A DNA stretch of 14,137 nt from Smittium mucronatum. Lineage: Eukaryota; Kickxellomycota; Harpellomycetes; Harpellales; Legeriomycetaceae. The notes under the pieces were generated by a model that saw only the letters and a program-made list of their open reading frames with translations, had not been told where the DNA came from and ran no database searches. Location: the NCBI GenBank assembly GCA_001953115.1, contig LSSL01003415.1:1-14137 (forward strand), in the 5' to 3' direction. The position numbers and the translations under genes were made by a program. Each line of letters starts with the position of its first letter. Positions within the stretch are counted from its first letter, which is position 1. Positions 1-10,000 of the stretch are shown here, piece after piece.

Positions 1-1964
1 ACTTTAAAAGAAATCATGAAATTTGATCTTTTACTTGCGTATACCTCATCTTTTTTTAAACTGTTAACTAAGGGGGGTTTTAATACCAAAGTAATAATAA
101 AGAAAAAAACTTAATGGAATTTTTTTGAATAATATCCGAAGTGTATTATTTAAATTTGCTATAAAGCTTAAATAAAATAGTATTGGAAAAAAAATACAAA
201 TTGATATTGATATTTGTCCCGTATAATGAAAAAAATCCATCCTTTCCGTTATCTGGAGCTTTTAATAAAAAATCTGATGCAAACGGATATTATTTTGATA
301 AATTGATACAAATTTTGGGAAATTGAGAAAGAGGGCTTAGCTTGAATAAAACGTGTTAAGTTGACAAATTCGCACTTATTTGAATATGGCTGCTATTTTC
401 AAATGATTCCGAATTTTTTAATTAAACGCGTTTATCCCAAAATAAATCCATTTTCACAATGTCTAAAATTGCATATTAATGTATCCAATTATAATATCAC
501 TTCCTAAAAAATTTGAAAAACACGATATTATTTTGTTTAATTTAGATAATAGCCATAAAGAGTCTTTATTTCATTCAAAGGCCTAAATTGCGTTGGTAAC
601 CTAATACTATCTCTATAAATTTAAATTTATAAAGAATAATATTTTCTCTTTTTTTTTTTTATCCTTTTTGCCTAATTGTCACAATGTGGTAGGTGATTTG
701 GCGCATTTGTTCGCGCGTATTGTTCAATTTACAGCTGGATTTCTTAAATGGTAAATTTTTATGCAGCCAAAAAAATTATTATTATAGTTATTAAATCTAT
801 ATCTTCATAGAAAAAAAGATTAGAAAAGGATTAAAAGAGAATATAATCACTTTTAAAATTGCATAGCTGATTTAATATTCATATTTTTATAGGTTAACCT
901 AAAATTAAAAGAATATTTTTTGATTTTTTAACAGTACAAATGTCTAATTTGGCCTTAATTTTATTAATTTAAAAAGGGAATTTCGGGCAGTTCTCATAGT
1001 TTTTCTAAAAAGTAACCGCTAAAAATGATTTGCTAATTATGGAGTTTGAAGGATAGTGGCGCTAAAATAAACCGCAGATATTAGGTTCAAAAAGAATAAT
1101 GTGGCAATTTTTATTCGCATTTTGTTCATATTTAGAGTATAATAAACTGAAAACACCCAATTCTAAAGCATTGAATGTATCGGTTCTAATCATAGTTATT
1201 TTACAAAAAAATCCAACTTTTTGAGCGTGAAATTTATGAGACATTTTCAAAATTGGTTATGAACAATTGCCAAATTAATCCAAAATCCGTTATACTAATT
1301 TTTCAGCGCTTATTTAATCTTCAAAAGCCATTGTTTTACAGCTTTTTTTTTGTCATGAAGTTATATTTGCAGATAATCTAAGCGTATAGGATGTCTAGCA
1401 ATTGAAATTCCAAGATATTTTTATTATCAGAAAGCTAACGAAAGAGGGCCAATAAAAATGGTTTCTTTAATGTTCACAAGTTAATTTTGGGAATAAATTC
1501 CTGGTTTGATATGGAATTGATCATTTCCACCAATAAACCCCCGAATAAAAAAAAGGAACTGAGTATAGTCAATATTTTAACAAAAAATCCCCCGTATTAG
1601 GACGTAGGGGGGGCTTTAAGATCTATTAAGGGGAGAATCTATGTTTTTATTATAAGTCCTCATAAAATCAGCGGCCTTCGAGGGGAGGCAGAGGTGTTAA
1701 AATTTAATATTCTTACCACCTCTCCTATTAGATGAATAGAGCTATACTTGATCCTTTGTACCGTATATTTTTTGATAAGTGGGCTATAAAAAATTCACAT
1801 TTATTTAATGTTATACCCAGTTTCGCATTTTCCTTTGGCCGGTGCCTTTTAATCTTGACTCTTATCTCCGATATTTCTAATTCCTAGTGGCCAAGCCGAT
1901 TCGATCATCATTAAATAGATCTCAGCAAAATTTTAGTAGTGGTATTCTCTAAAATTCTCATAGA
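1..1964. other. AT-rich intergenic DNA, no supported gene
   Basis: This stretch is strongly AT-rich, with many homopolymer A and T runs and dense stops in all frames. No reading frame has convincing protein-like composition. I saw no tRNA-like pair of A and B boxes, no rRNA segment and no transposon ends. The only local oddities are G or C runs near 70-76, 1589-1593 and 1607-1613. The last two could form a weak C5/G5 pairing around a 13-base loop. I read it as intergenic DNA or very old, unrecognisable repeat remnants. Confidence 0.6.
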
Positions 1965-2220
1965 TTTGTAAAGTTTGAAATGAGTAAATTCCAAAATGCT
2001 CAAAGGTTTGTAAAGTTTAAAATGAGAAATGATTAAAATGCATTAAGCTTTGTAAAGTCGTAAAATGAGAAATGATTAAAATGCATCAAGCTTTGTAAAG
2101 TCGTAAAATGAAAAATCGTAAAAATGCATTAAGCTTTGTAAAGTCGTAAAATGAAAAATCGTAAAAATGCTCTGTGCTTTGAAAAGTCGTAAAATGAAAA
2201 ATCGTAAAAATGCTCTGTGC
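1965..2220. repeat. 43-bp tandem array, six copies
   Basis: Six head-to-tail units begin at 1965, 2007, 2049, 2092, 2135 and 2178, and a truncated seventh starts at 2221. The first two intervals are 42 bp and the rest 43 bp. Each unit starts with a TTTGTAAAGT-like block and contains TAAAATGA and AAAATGC blocks. Copies at 2135 and 2178 are nearly identical, while copies toward 1965 diverge progressively. There are no spacers, so this is a minisatellite and not a CRISPR array. Its right half overlaps the 3' part of the minus-strand ORF at 2376-2086. Confidence 0.9.
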
Positions 2221-2376
2221 TTTGAAAAAAATCAGAGCTGGAATTGTTAAGTCTTTTGGTTCTTGGTTGTTTTCTACTAGTGTGGATTGTAGATATTTAT
2301 AGTGATCAATTTCTTGATAAGCCACTGGGAGCCTAATTGGTGGAGCATCTCGCTCGAAGAAAGTGATTTTGGCCAT
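2086..2376 (-). CDS. unrecognised 96-aa ORF, possibly a truncated gene or first exon
   Basis: I do not recognise this protein. It has a genuine ATG (complement of 2374-2376) and lies head-to-head with the folate gene, 328 bp away. Residues 1 to about 48 have balanced, protein-like composition (start MAKITFFERDAPPIRLPVAY). Beyond about residue 50 the frame enters the 43-bp tandem array and becomes Phe/Thr/Tyr-rich low-complexity sequence. Because 43 is not a multiple of three, each repeat is read in a shifted frame, so the second half is unlikely to be an old functional domain. Possible readings are a gene whose 3' part was replaced by the array, a first exon with a downstream donor (one candidate GTAGAA lies around codons 33-35), or a chance ORF. 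Confidence is low. Confidence 0.3.
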   Translation of the reverse strand: MAKITFFERDAPPIRLPVAYQEIDHYKYLQSTLVENNQEPKDLTIPALIFFKAQSIFTIFHFTTFQSTEHFYDFSFYDFTKLNAFLRFFILRLYKA

Positions 2377-2704
2377 TCAGCGTTAAGAACGCAAAAAAAG
2401 CAAGCAATTTTATCAGATATCAAAATTAAAATTAAAACCACAGTTTTTATTTGTTTGGTTCTATTTGTGTCTTCCAGTTAAAACCCAATACTTTATTTGG
2501 AGACTGAAGAAAAGTTCAATCCCAGAAAAGCATTAAGGATTTGAATATACAAGCATGCTAATAAAATAAAATTCAGTCAATCATAGAACTAAATTGTAAA
2601 TCAAACACGTCTGTTCCACATCTTATCTTTTGCTTTGGTCTTCATGCAAAACTCTACACCTTAAGTACTAAGGGTTTTGATTTGTTTTAAAATTATTCCT
2701 AGAC
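2377..2704 (+). promoter_or_regulatory. 5' flank of the folate gene with two short upstream ORFs
   Basis: This spacer separates the folate gene from the divergent minus-strand ORF, so it could hold a shared promoter. Two short upstream ORFs precede the main start: 2555-2569 (4 codons plus stop) and 2644-2664 (M-Q-N-S-T-P, stop). An in-frame TGA at 2678-2680 closes the main frame upstream, leaving 2705 as its first ATG. A splice-acceptor-like TTATTCCTAG ends at 2702, two bases before the ATG, so a 5'-UTR intron is possible. The transcription start cannot be read from sequence alone. Confidence 0.4.
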
Positions 2705-5369
2705 ATGGACACCGTCGAAGTACACGATTTGGAAATAAGAGCGACTTTGGGCAGAGACCCATGGGAACAACGAAAGATTCAACCCATCCTGGTAACAGTC
2801 AAAATTCAGACCTCTTTAACCAATGCTGGAATCTCTGACCAAGTCTCTGATTCAGTACATTATGGACTTGTGGCTAAGGCCATCACCAACTTTGTGGAAA
2901 GCCAGAATTTGGATGGAATTGAAATCCTTGCTGAACATTTGGCCTGTTTGATACTTACTTTTGACATCGAGAAAATATTTGGTGTTTTTGTATCAATCAA
3001 AAAACCCAACACCCTTCATAATGCCAAAAGTGTAGAAATGAACGTGTACCGTTGCTACAAGGACATCCATTTCCTTGCTAAGCTTTGTCGAGATGAATTT
3101 ATTAAAACCGGTTTATCGATCCCTGATTTAAGTCAATATGATTCTATTAAAGATAACTGTGAATTCTTAAATTCTCCTGATAATTTTCAACTTTCAATTG
3201 CTGATGCTGGTGAATTATACGGTGAAGACTTGTTACTTGTAAACGATCTACAGATCAGCGCTCTTCTTGGGGCTAATGTGTACGAAAGACATGTAAGACA
3301 AAATATTCTTGTGAATATAACCCTTCACATCAACAAAGATGCTAAAAATTTGGAGGATCCAGATGCCGTTAGTCTTTATCCTTCTCAACTCAAACAATAC
3401 CGCAAACTTGTTCGTAACGTAGTCCAGTATGTTGAATTGGGGACTGGTTATCTAACCATAGAGGCTTTAGCTACTGCAATTGCACGAGTATGTATAATTG
3501 ATTTTGGCCTGGAAAAGGTTTCCATACTAATTAAAAAACCCTGTGTGTTGATGTTCGCTTCTTGCTCAGCTGTAAAAATAACCAGAACTAGAGCTCAATT
3601 ATTGAAAGAATTAAACTTTTCCTACTCTCCTGACTCTAACATTAGCTCCCTGCCCACTTCTAAGTCTGATAATCTAAAGCATGTTGCATACATTGCTGTG
3701 GGAACCAATTTAGGCGACAGACTAGATAATATACATAAATCGATTAGAATGATTAACCAGTCTTCGTCTTGTAAGGTCGTCGACACTGGATTTTTGTATC
3801 AATCTGCTCCAATGTACTTTGAAGATCAGCCCATCTTTCTCAATTCTGCTCTCAAGGTAATATTTTATATACCTTTACCCAGAAAAAAAAATGAAATAAA
3901 TGATTGTTATTTTATAAAAGAACTTGTTTGTAGTTTTAATTTAGATTTTATTAAAATTGGCTTTCTGTTAAATTTATACTTTGGGATCTTGGTGAGTTTA
4001 GGTTAAAACTGATCTAGAGCCACATTCGCTTTTAAAGGAGCTGAAAAATATTGAGAGCGCTATTGGTAGAGATTTCTCCACTATCCGAAATGGTCCCAGA
4101 GTTATAGATTTGGATATTCTGTTTTATGATTCTATCGTAATTGATACTCCAGACTTGGTGATTCCTCATTTGAGAATACACGAAAGACATTTCCAACTTC
4201 AGCCGGTAATAGACATGGACCCTGATGTTATCCACACCCGTTTGAATTCAAGTGTTGATACGCTTAGCAGGGAATTAATTAGAATTAAAGGCGTTCCGAA
4301 CGATCTTATTCAAGTGATGCCATTGTCTAACAAGGAAATCAATGGTGAAGTGACTCTAGTTCCTATTAGCCCAGCTCAGAAAAACACCCTTGTAATGGGA
4401 ATTGTGAATACTACTCATGACTCTTTCAGCGATGGAGGAAAGTTTCTCAAACCTACTGATGCTATTGAACACGCAATGTCTTTGTTTAAAGAAGGCGCAG
4501 AGATTCTTGATATTGGAGGGCAATCAACAAAGGTAGGTGCAGAAGGTGTAAACCCCGACGAAGAAATCAGCCGCATCGTGCCTGTTATTAAAGGGATAAG
4601 AGATAGAACTATGGAAGATTCCGTAAAACCGATAATTTCGGTGGATACATTTGTTGCAGAAGTTGCAAAGGAGGCCTTAAATTCCGGAGCAGATATAATT
4701 AACGATGTATCAGGAGGAGATTTAGACCCTGAAATGTTTAAACTGGCAGCAGACTATGGAAACCCTATTGTCATAATGCACATGCGTGGAACTCCAAAAA
4801 CTATGGCGAACTTGACTGACTATAAGGTAACATTAAAGAATGAAAACGACGAGCATCTAGCTGTAATCGATGACGTAATTCTTACTATCAGATATGAGCT
4901 TTCCAAGAAAGTTAAATCTGCGCTAGATCAAGGAATCCCTAGGTTCAACATAATTTTAGATCCAGGAATTGGGTTTGCTAAAACTTTTGCTCAAAATTTC
5001 GAGATTCTGAAAAGACTACCGGAACTGACAAGCGAGCAGTTATATTCGATGAGTAACAGTTCAAGCCTGTTGGATTTAAACAGCAAACTATCAACCAGCT
5101 TTAATAAATCCACGAAAAACAAACCAGCGATTCCCCAATTCCATGAGCAATTGTTTGTACCCTTGCTTGGGTTCCCAGTTCTAGTGGGCAGTTCAAGAAA
5201 AGGGTTTATCGGAGACGTCACCGGAAAGAAGCAGGCCGACCTGAGAGTGTTTGGAACAGCAGCAACAGTGACATCAGCCATTCAGGGCCATGCGTGCATA
5301 GTCAGAGTCCACGATGTGGGGCAGATGGTAGATGTAGTTAAGGTCTCCGATCGAATATACCGAGATTGA
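2705..5369 (+). CDS. FOL1: Trifunctional folate enzyme: DHNA aldolase (x2)-HPPK-DHPS
   Basis: Join 2705-3856 and 4002-5369 gives 839 aa, close to yeast Fol1. It covers three consecutive steps from dihydroneopterin to dihydropteroate. Residues about 1-117 and 173-299 are tandem FolB domains, each keeping the expected Glu, Tyr, Glu and Lys (for example SIKKP, LIKKP). HPPK starts near 326 (AYIAVGTNLGDR) and has the RNGPRVIDLDIL signature, with Mg-binding Asp420 and Asp422. DHPS starts near 513 with Asn520, Asp599 (SVDT), Asn618 (IINDVSG), Asp704 (DPGIGFAK), Lys784 (SSRKGF), Arg819 and His821 (VRVHD). The start has a purine at -3 and G at +4, and an in-frame stop lies upstream. Oddities: the sulfonamide-site motif is S-T-K-V instead of S-T-R-P, loop 1 is N-T-T-H-D, and residues about 727-770 are a Ser/Asn-rich insertion. 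The stop is TGA. Family assignment is very secure. Confidence 0.97.
3857..4001 (+). other. FOL1: Spliceosomal intron in the HPPK domain of FOL1
   Basis: This 145-bp phase-0 intron has donor GTAATA after CTCAAG and acceptor TTTAG before GTTAAA. Splicing restores the HPPK sequence FLNSALK-VKTDLEP, running into GRDFSTIRNGPR, which matches the family. The intron contains no in-frame stop. If retained, translation runs through it to TAA at 4004-4006 and gives a 433-aa protein with both FolB domains but a truncated HPPK and no DHPS. The retained-product idea is inference; the splice junctions follow from family alignment. Confidence 0.9.
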
Positions 5370-5630
5370 TATTTTTTTAATTTCGCTAATCGGCAACCTT
5401 TGACTTTAATAGCTATAAATTCACATTATATAACGATTAAGATTCAATGCCTAAACTATTATTTTTATGAAACAAATCAGAATAAGGGTTTAAGAACATT
5501 AAAAAAATAACAAAAAAGTTGAAATGAATATATTTACAAGTGAATAAAACAAAAATAAATCTAAAAATAAAAAAACTAATACACAGCTCAAGGAGATGAC
5601 ATCCGAGAAATGGAAATGATCATTGGGGCT
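5370..5630. other. Convergent 3' spacer with polyadenylation-like signals
   Basis: The folate gene and the arrestin-like gene end tail-to-tail across 261 bp of AT-rich DNA. On the plus strand, AATAAA hexamers occur at 5543-5548, 5554-5559 and 5566-5571, about 175-200 bp past the folate stop, and could direct its 3' end. With these signals the FOL1 transcript would end close to the arrestin stop, so the 3' UTRs may overlap in antisense. No gene is seen here. Confidence 0.45.
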
Positions 5631-6836
5631 CTAAACAGAAACAGGACCCTTATCGGACAACAAGATATCCTGGTCCGAGACGTTATAAGAAGGTAGGTTG
5701 CAAATATAACCTTCAGCCCATTTTGGAACAACAGAAACCTCACTAATGTTGGAAAAGGACATTGGTTTGCGTTGATTGGAGAATTCAAGAACAAATTTAG
5801 ATTCCAAAAAATGGGAAATATGAAGAGCGGCAGATTCCATTGCAGGGGTAGGGTCATAATCAAAGGGAGGAGTGCTGAATGCAAAGGAAACCTCGGAAGG
5901 AACTGGAGAACCAGGTCTAGAGCCAAAACTATCTTCAAGCTCAGTAAGACTGTCGAAACTGGGATTTCTAGAACTAAAAGGGGTATCATCGTAATTTTTA
6001 TGGCTGGATTCCAAATCGAGAACAATTCGAGAGCCATTGTGGAGGGATTTAGAGCTGCCGAAAACTATAGAGTGAGTAGAGGGACCTAATTTGGTGTTGC
6101 CGACAAAGGAAACCTTCTGGATCAATTTCAAGCTGACGGATTTGAGTTTAACATCAAGAGGGTTAATAGAGCAATCGGATACCACAAGACTGGCGGAACC
6201 GGAAGAGGAATCTGAGGCACCAGTTAAATATTGGGAATCAAGCACCATAGTGACCTTAAAGTTATTTTTAGAATACAATACATGATTAAAAGACCTCCGA
6301 TAGAAGGGTTTGAGCGGATCACAAGCAAATATTTCAGGAACAAGTCTCAAATTCAATTTCACAGAATCGGAATTGCCTTGTAGCAGAGAGGTTAAATCGG
6401 TGAAACTGAAGCCCTGCTTAGGGCTGAGATTAGCCTTAGCCTCTAGGTGGTATTCAAGGTAGTTGTTTTCCAGTGTTACTGAAGGTTCCAAGTTTTCCGG
6501 TATCCAGAGCTCAAAATTAAACTTGTGTTGACCGACAGGAAAGGGGCCATCATCCTGGCGACCAACTAGAATATCAATAGCTGGCAAGTTGCTATTTTTG
6601 TAGCATTTTGTAGAAGAAGCGCGATCGATGCGCATTCCATTGTCCCACTGAATCTGCTTTTTAGAAGACAAATAAACAGTAATGTCTGCAATATCGGTAG
6701 GTTTTTTGACAGTCAAGAGAACATAGCCAGTAATGACAGAACGAGAAACACCGTCCTTGTTTGACTCAAGATAAATAGTCTTTTGATCAGGGAAAAGCTT
6801 GATGGAGAAAGTACCGTTCAAATAACTCTTAAGCAT
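5631..6836 (-). CDS. Alpha-arrestin-like (arrestin-domain) protein
   Basis: The product is 401 aa from a single exon. The N-terminal arrestin sandwich covers about residues 1-150: a GYVLLTV strand (37-43), the GQHKFNFELWIPENLEPS block (near 102-119, matching the family's F-x-F-x-lP-x-lP-S pattern), and YLEYHLEAKA (126-135). A C-terminal arrestin fold starts near 190 and includes LDVKLKSVSLKLIQKVSF (227-244) and ISEVSVVP (364-371). Residues about 278-328 are a Ser/Pro/Asp-rich, probably disordered insertion. LPSY at 381-384 resembles the PY-type motif by which fungal arrestin-related adaptors bind WW domains of Rsp5/Nedd4 ubiquitin ligases, so a role in transporter ubiquitination and endocytosis is plausible. 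The frame stays open upstream to 7067 but has no ATG there, so 6836 (A at -3) is the first usable start. The stop is TAG. The specific cargo is unknown. Confidence 0.85.
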   Translation of the reverse strand: MLKSYLNGTFSIKLFPDQKTIYLESNKDGVSRSVITGYVLLTVKKPTDIADITVYLSSKKQIQWDNGMRIDRASSTKCYKNSNLPAIDILVGRQDDGPFPVGQHKFNFELWIPENLEPSVTLENNYLEYHLEAKANLSPKQGFSFTDLTSLLQGNSDSVKLNLRLVPEIFACDPLKPFYRRSFNHVLYSKNNFKVTMVLDSQYLTGASDSSSGSASLVVSDCSINPLDVKLKSVSLKLIQKVSFVGNTKLGPSTHSIVFGSSKSLHNGSRIVLDLESSHKNYDDTPFSSRNPSFDSLTELEDSFGSRPGSPVPSEVSFAFSTPPFDYDPTPAMESAALHISHFLESKFVLEFSNQRKPMSFSNISEVSVVPKWAEGYICNLPSYNVSDQDILLSDKGPVSV

Positions 6837-7018
6837 GATGAAATTGAAAGGATGCGAGGAAGTATTCAGACGCAGAGAATATAGGAGATGTTTAGACGGT
6901 AAAAATGCAGAGAAACCGAATGAAGAGATGAGTTGAATGAAAGGGACAGAAATGAGGAAATACAGATAGCATATCAAACAAGTGTTACGGGATTTAATAG
7001 CTAAGGAACCAACAGAGG

Positions 7019-7026
7019 TATTTATA
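7019..7026 (-). promoter_or_regulatory. TATA-like box upstream of the arrestin-like gene
   Basis: Read on the minus strand this is TATAAATA, about 185 bp upstream of the ATG at 6836. The sequence between it and the start is T- and C-rich on the coding strand, as expected for a 5' UTR. In DNA this AT-rich such octamers occur by chance, so confidence is modest. Confidence 0.35.
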
Positions 7027-7067
7027 TGCGAAGACGATATATAGGGAATATTATTGGGAAAATATTA

Positions 7068-10000
7068 GTGTCTGACATTTATGAACTGCATTTATTTTGT
7101 AAAATTTATACTAGAAATTTATTGGCAGGCTTATTATTGAAAATTCTTATGTAATAATGGGCTAACTCGCTAATATGATTAACAATCAACTAGAAGTGCT
7201 TACACATGATTATAAATACCTAAATGGGAAAATTAAAAACAGCGTCGACAAACCACATACACCCATTCTCTATCATGCTAATTAGAAAATATCGGTGGAA
7301 ATATTTACAAACTGTTTATTTGATTTTAGAAAAGTGAATCTCCATAGGATAACTGGCCAATACTCTGATATCATTCAAACCTGATCTTATCACTTTGATA
7401 ACAATTGGCTATGACATCAACTTTAAGTAACCTTGGTATTTACTCAAGTTGACTATTTAGGATAACTAGCTTTCAATATGTACGAAATGACAGCCAGCTA
7501 ACCAAATGAAAGAGTGTTGATGTCGCGATCGGCAGGTGCAATAAATGTAGGCGATAAAAGTCCAACGACGTAATACACTAGCAATATTAGTTGCCTATTG
7601 CTAATAAAAGTTAAAAAGAAGGAAGGTAAAAAACCAGCCGGTACTGCGGATTCAGAATCGGATAGTGTGTAAGATAATATATAACCCTTTAATATGACAT
7701 TCAGTAGTTTTTTATTTTTTACGGAATTTCATTGTTAATATGACTTCAGGATACAAAAAGAGAATCGATTGTAGTTTTTATAAACTGGATGTTTTTTTTT
7801 GGGGGTGGGGTATGTAGAGGAAAGGAACGCGTTGTGCATGGTTTCTAAACAAATAAGGTCTTATTGGCAAAGGGGTAATTCTTTATTTTATTTTTGAAAG
7901 ATCAGGTGTATTCATCTTGCCTGAAAGTAAAAAACACAGTATAGTTAATTGAAGGTGGAGCCATAAACCTGTGTAAATGGGATTTTGGTTGATTTCCGGC
8001 CCGTTTCCATTTTAAAGATAAATTTTAAATGCCAAGCTCTATTCCGCTGATTAGTAAACGGGTAAGTACTCACATTTCTTTGAGAAAGTAGCGGTAAGTC
8101 CGCTGGTAATGATATTTTAGTGTTGATAGAGAGCTCGGCGTAACTTTTCCAATTTAGTCCTTTTCTAAAGCCTAATTCGCCTGCATCCCCGAGTAGATTC
8201 AGGTCAGATTATTTAAGGGATAAATCTATCCGGGTCCAAAAATGTATTGGGCTCCTATTTGTGTGGGATTAAAATTTCTATTCGATTAGTTATCCCAATA
8301 TTAAAATTCAGTATTTCAAAAAATATTTTAATTGGCTATAAAATAAACTGATTTTTTTACTATTCTATAAGGGCTAATAGGGGTTGATTAACCCAACAAA
8401 ACAAATTGACCCTCAAAATGCACAACAACCAATTAGTCAAATTAAAAAATAATAAAGTGATCGATAAGAAAATATCTTTGTTGATAAACATTACTTTACT
8501 TTTTTAGGGTTAGTGCGACGGAGCTTTTATTCCAAGTGTATAATTCGTTATTTACAACATTGTGTGCTAATCGGGAACAACACTATTTACTAAACATTGA
8601 TTTATAAAATATTACGTAAAAAAATGCAATCTAACAGATCCTTACTAATATAATGGAATTTTATTGGGATTTTCAGATTCATGAGACTAAAACTTTTCTT
8701 TGCTTCATTGCAAATGTTTCCATTGGCTAATGGGATAAATAGACCTATTTACTATAATAAATAAATAAATAAATCTTTAGCTGAATGCAAAAGCTATTTG
8801 GCGCTTGGTAGAGATAATTGCATCATCGCACCACTGGCATACAAACCAATGTCCATATTCATATCTAATGCAAAGAAAAGTCAAATTTCTATAGGCTAAA
8901 CTCAGTCAATATTTGGAGCCAATGTTCCAAATTGAGGTGGATTGGAAATTGGAAATCACTTATTTTTTTAAGCGGAATTTAATAAATCACGTTAAGCGTC
9001 AAATTGTAGTGCTACTGCTAATCTCTTGAGCCTACTAATTTGCCTATGACTCATCAGTCCCACATTATTAGCTGTGTGAAAGTAGGCTCATTACTAATAC
9101 AATACCTATAACATATCCAACACTGTAAAAATCCTAAAGTGCATAATTGTTGCGTTACCAAATAAACAGATGCTCGCATCAATAGAACTTTTTATTTTTT
9201 ACAAGGTTATTGTAAAAGATTCGAATTAATGTTTTGTTCAGTATTCCATAGAAGAATTGATCGTTCTAGAATCCAAAATTATTCAAACTCCTGGGAATAA
9301 ATCTAGTGCAGTACCTGCCAATGAATTTTATTGATAAAATAAAAGCGGAAATAAAACTCCCATACTCGGCTTTTTCCAAATAAATCTACTAAATTCAAGT
9401 AATTTATATTATGATGGGAATAACATGGGACAATTATATTTCTTTAGTTCAAAGATGTCATAAACTAATACATCGATCGGTTTGTGACTGGAATCACTCC
9501 TATTTACCGAATCACTATGCCATAGTTTCATTCACCTGAAAATCAAGCCTAAAAGATTCCAGCAAATCACAAAAGCATTTAGAACTATGCGATAATTAAT
9601 AATCACAAAAGCATTTATGTCTGCTAATAGCAGGCACCGATATAAAATTATTGCAGTTGAATCAAAGGCTTCAAATCCCATCTTCTTGAAAACCGATATA
9701 TTATGAGTGATTGGATTTTATTTTGCATTCACTGCAGCCACCAAAAAAACCCTCTTTTTCTATCAGTATGATTATTTTTTTACGGAAATCAGTCTGATTA
9801 ATTCCTCTTATTTTAATCCAAGTTATTAGCTTTTTATTTTATATGGGATATCTGTCTAAACTTTTCAGGGCCAGTAACATTAACATGGATATCGCTTTTC
9901 CGTCAATAGAAACACCTGATTATCAAGCTGCTTAAATCCTGCGTAAAATAAAAATAATCATTGACAAACCACATTAACAATTGGTCCAATATTTGAAATC

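Noticed and set aside
1062..1250. Minus-strand 62-codon ORF
   Set aside because: It begins at TTG rather than ATG (first ATG two codons in), lies alone in AT-rich DNA and has no recognisable motif; chance is the simplest reading.
1965..2220. CRISPR array
   Set aside because: Units abut with no unique spacers, and the window is eukaryotic; the 26-bp array at 11317 is rejected for the same reason.
4533..4542. Cryptic mini-intron explaining the S-T-K-V change (GTAGGTGCAG)
   Set aside because: Ten bases is far below any workable spliceosomal intron, and removal would shift the DHPS frame.
4991..5281. Minus-strand ORFs at 4991-5281 and 4032-4235 inside the folate gene
   Set aside because: Antisense shadows of the DHPS and HPPK coding regions, with no recognisable motif.
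5588..6037. Minus-strand 149-codon ORF and plus-strand ORFs at 5772-6089 and 6091-6285
   Set aside because: All overlap the arrestin-like gene in other frames and have no domain logic; they are shadows of its coding sequence.
6837..7067. N-terminal extension of the arrestin-like protein
   Set aside because: The frame is open to 7067 but contains no ATG; the hydrophobic translation matches a T-rich 5' UTR, and the arrestin fold starts at the ATG at 6836.
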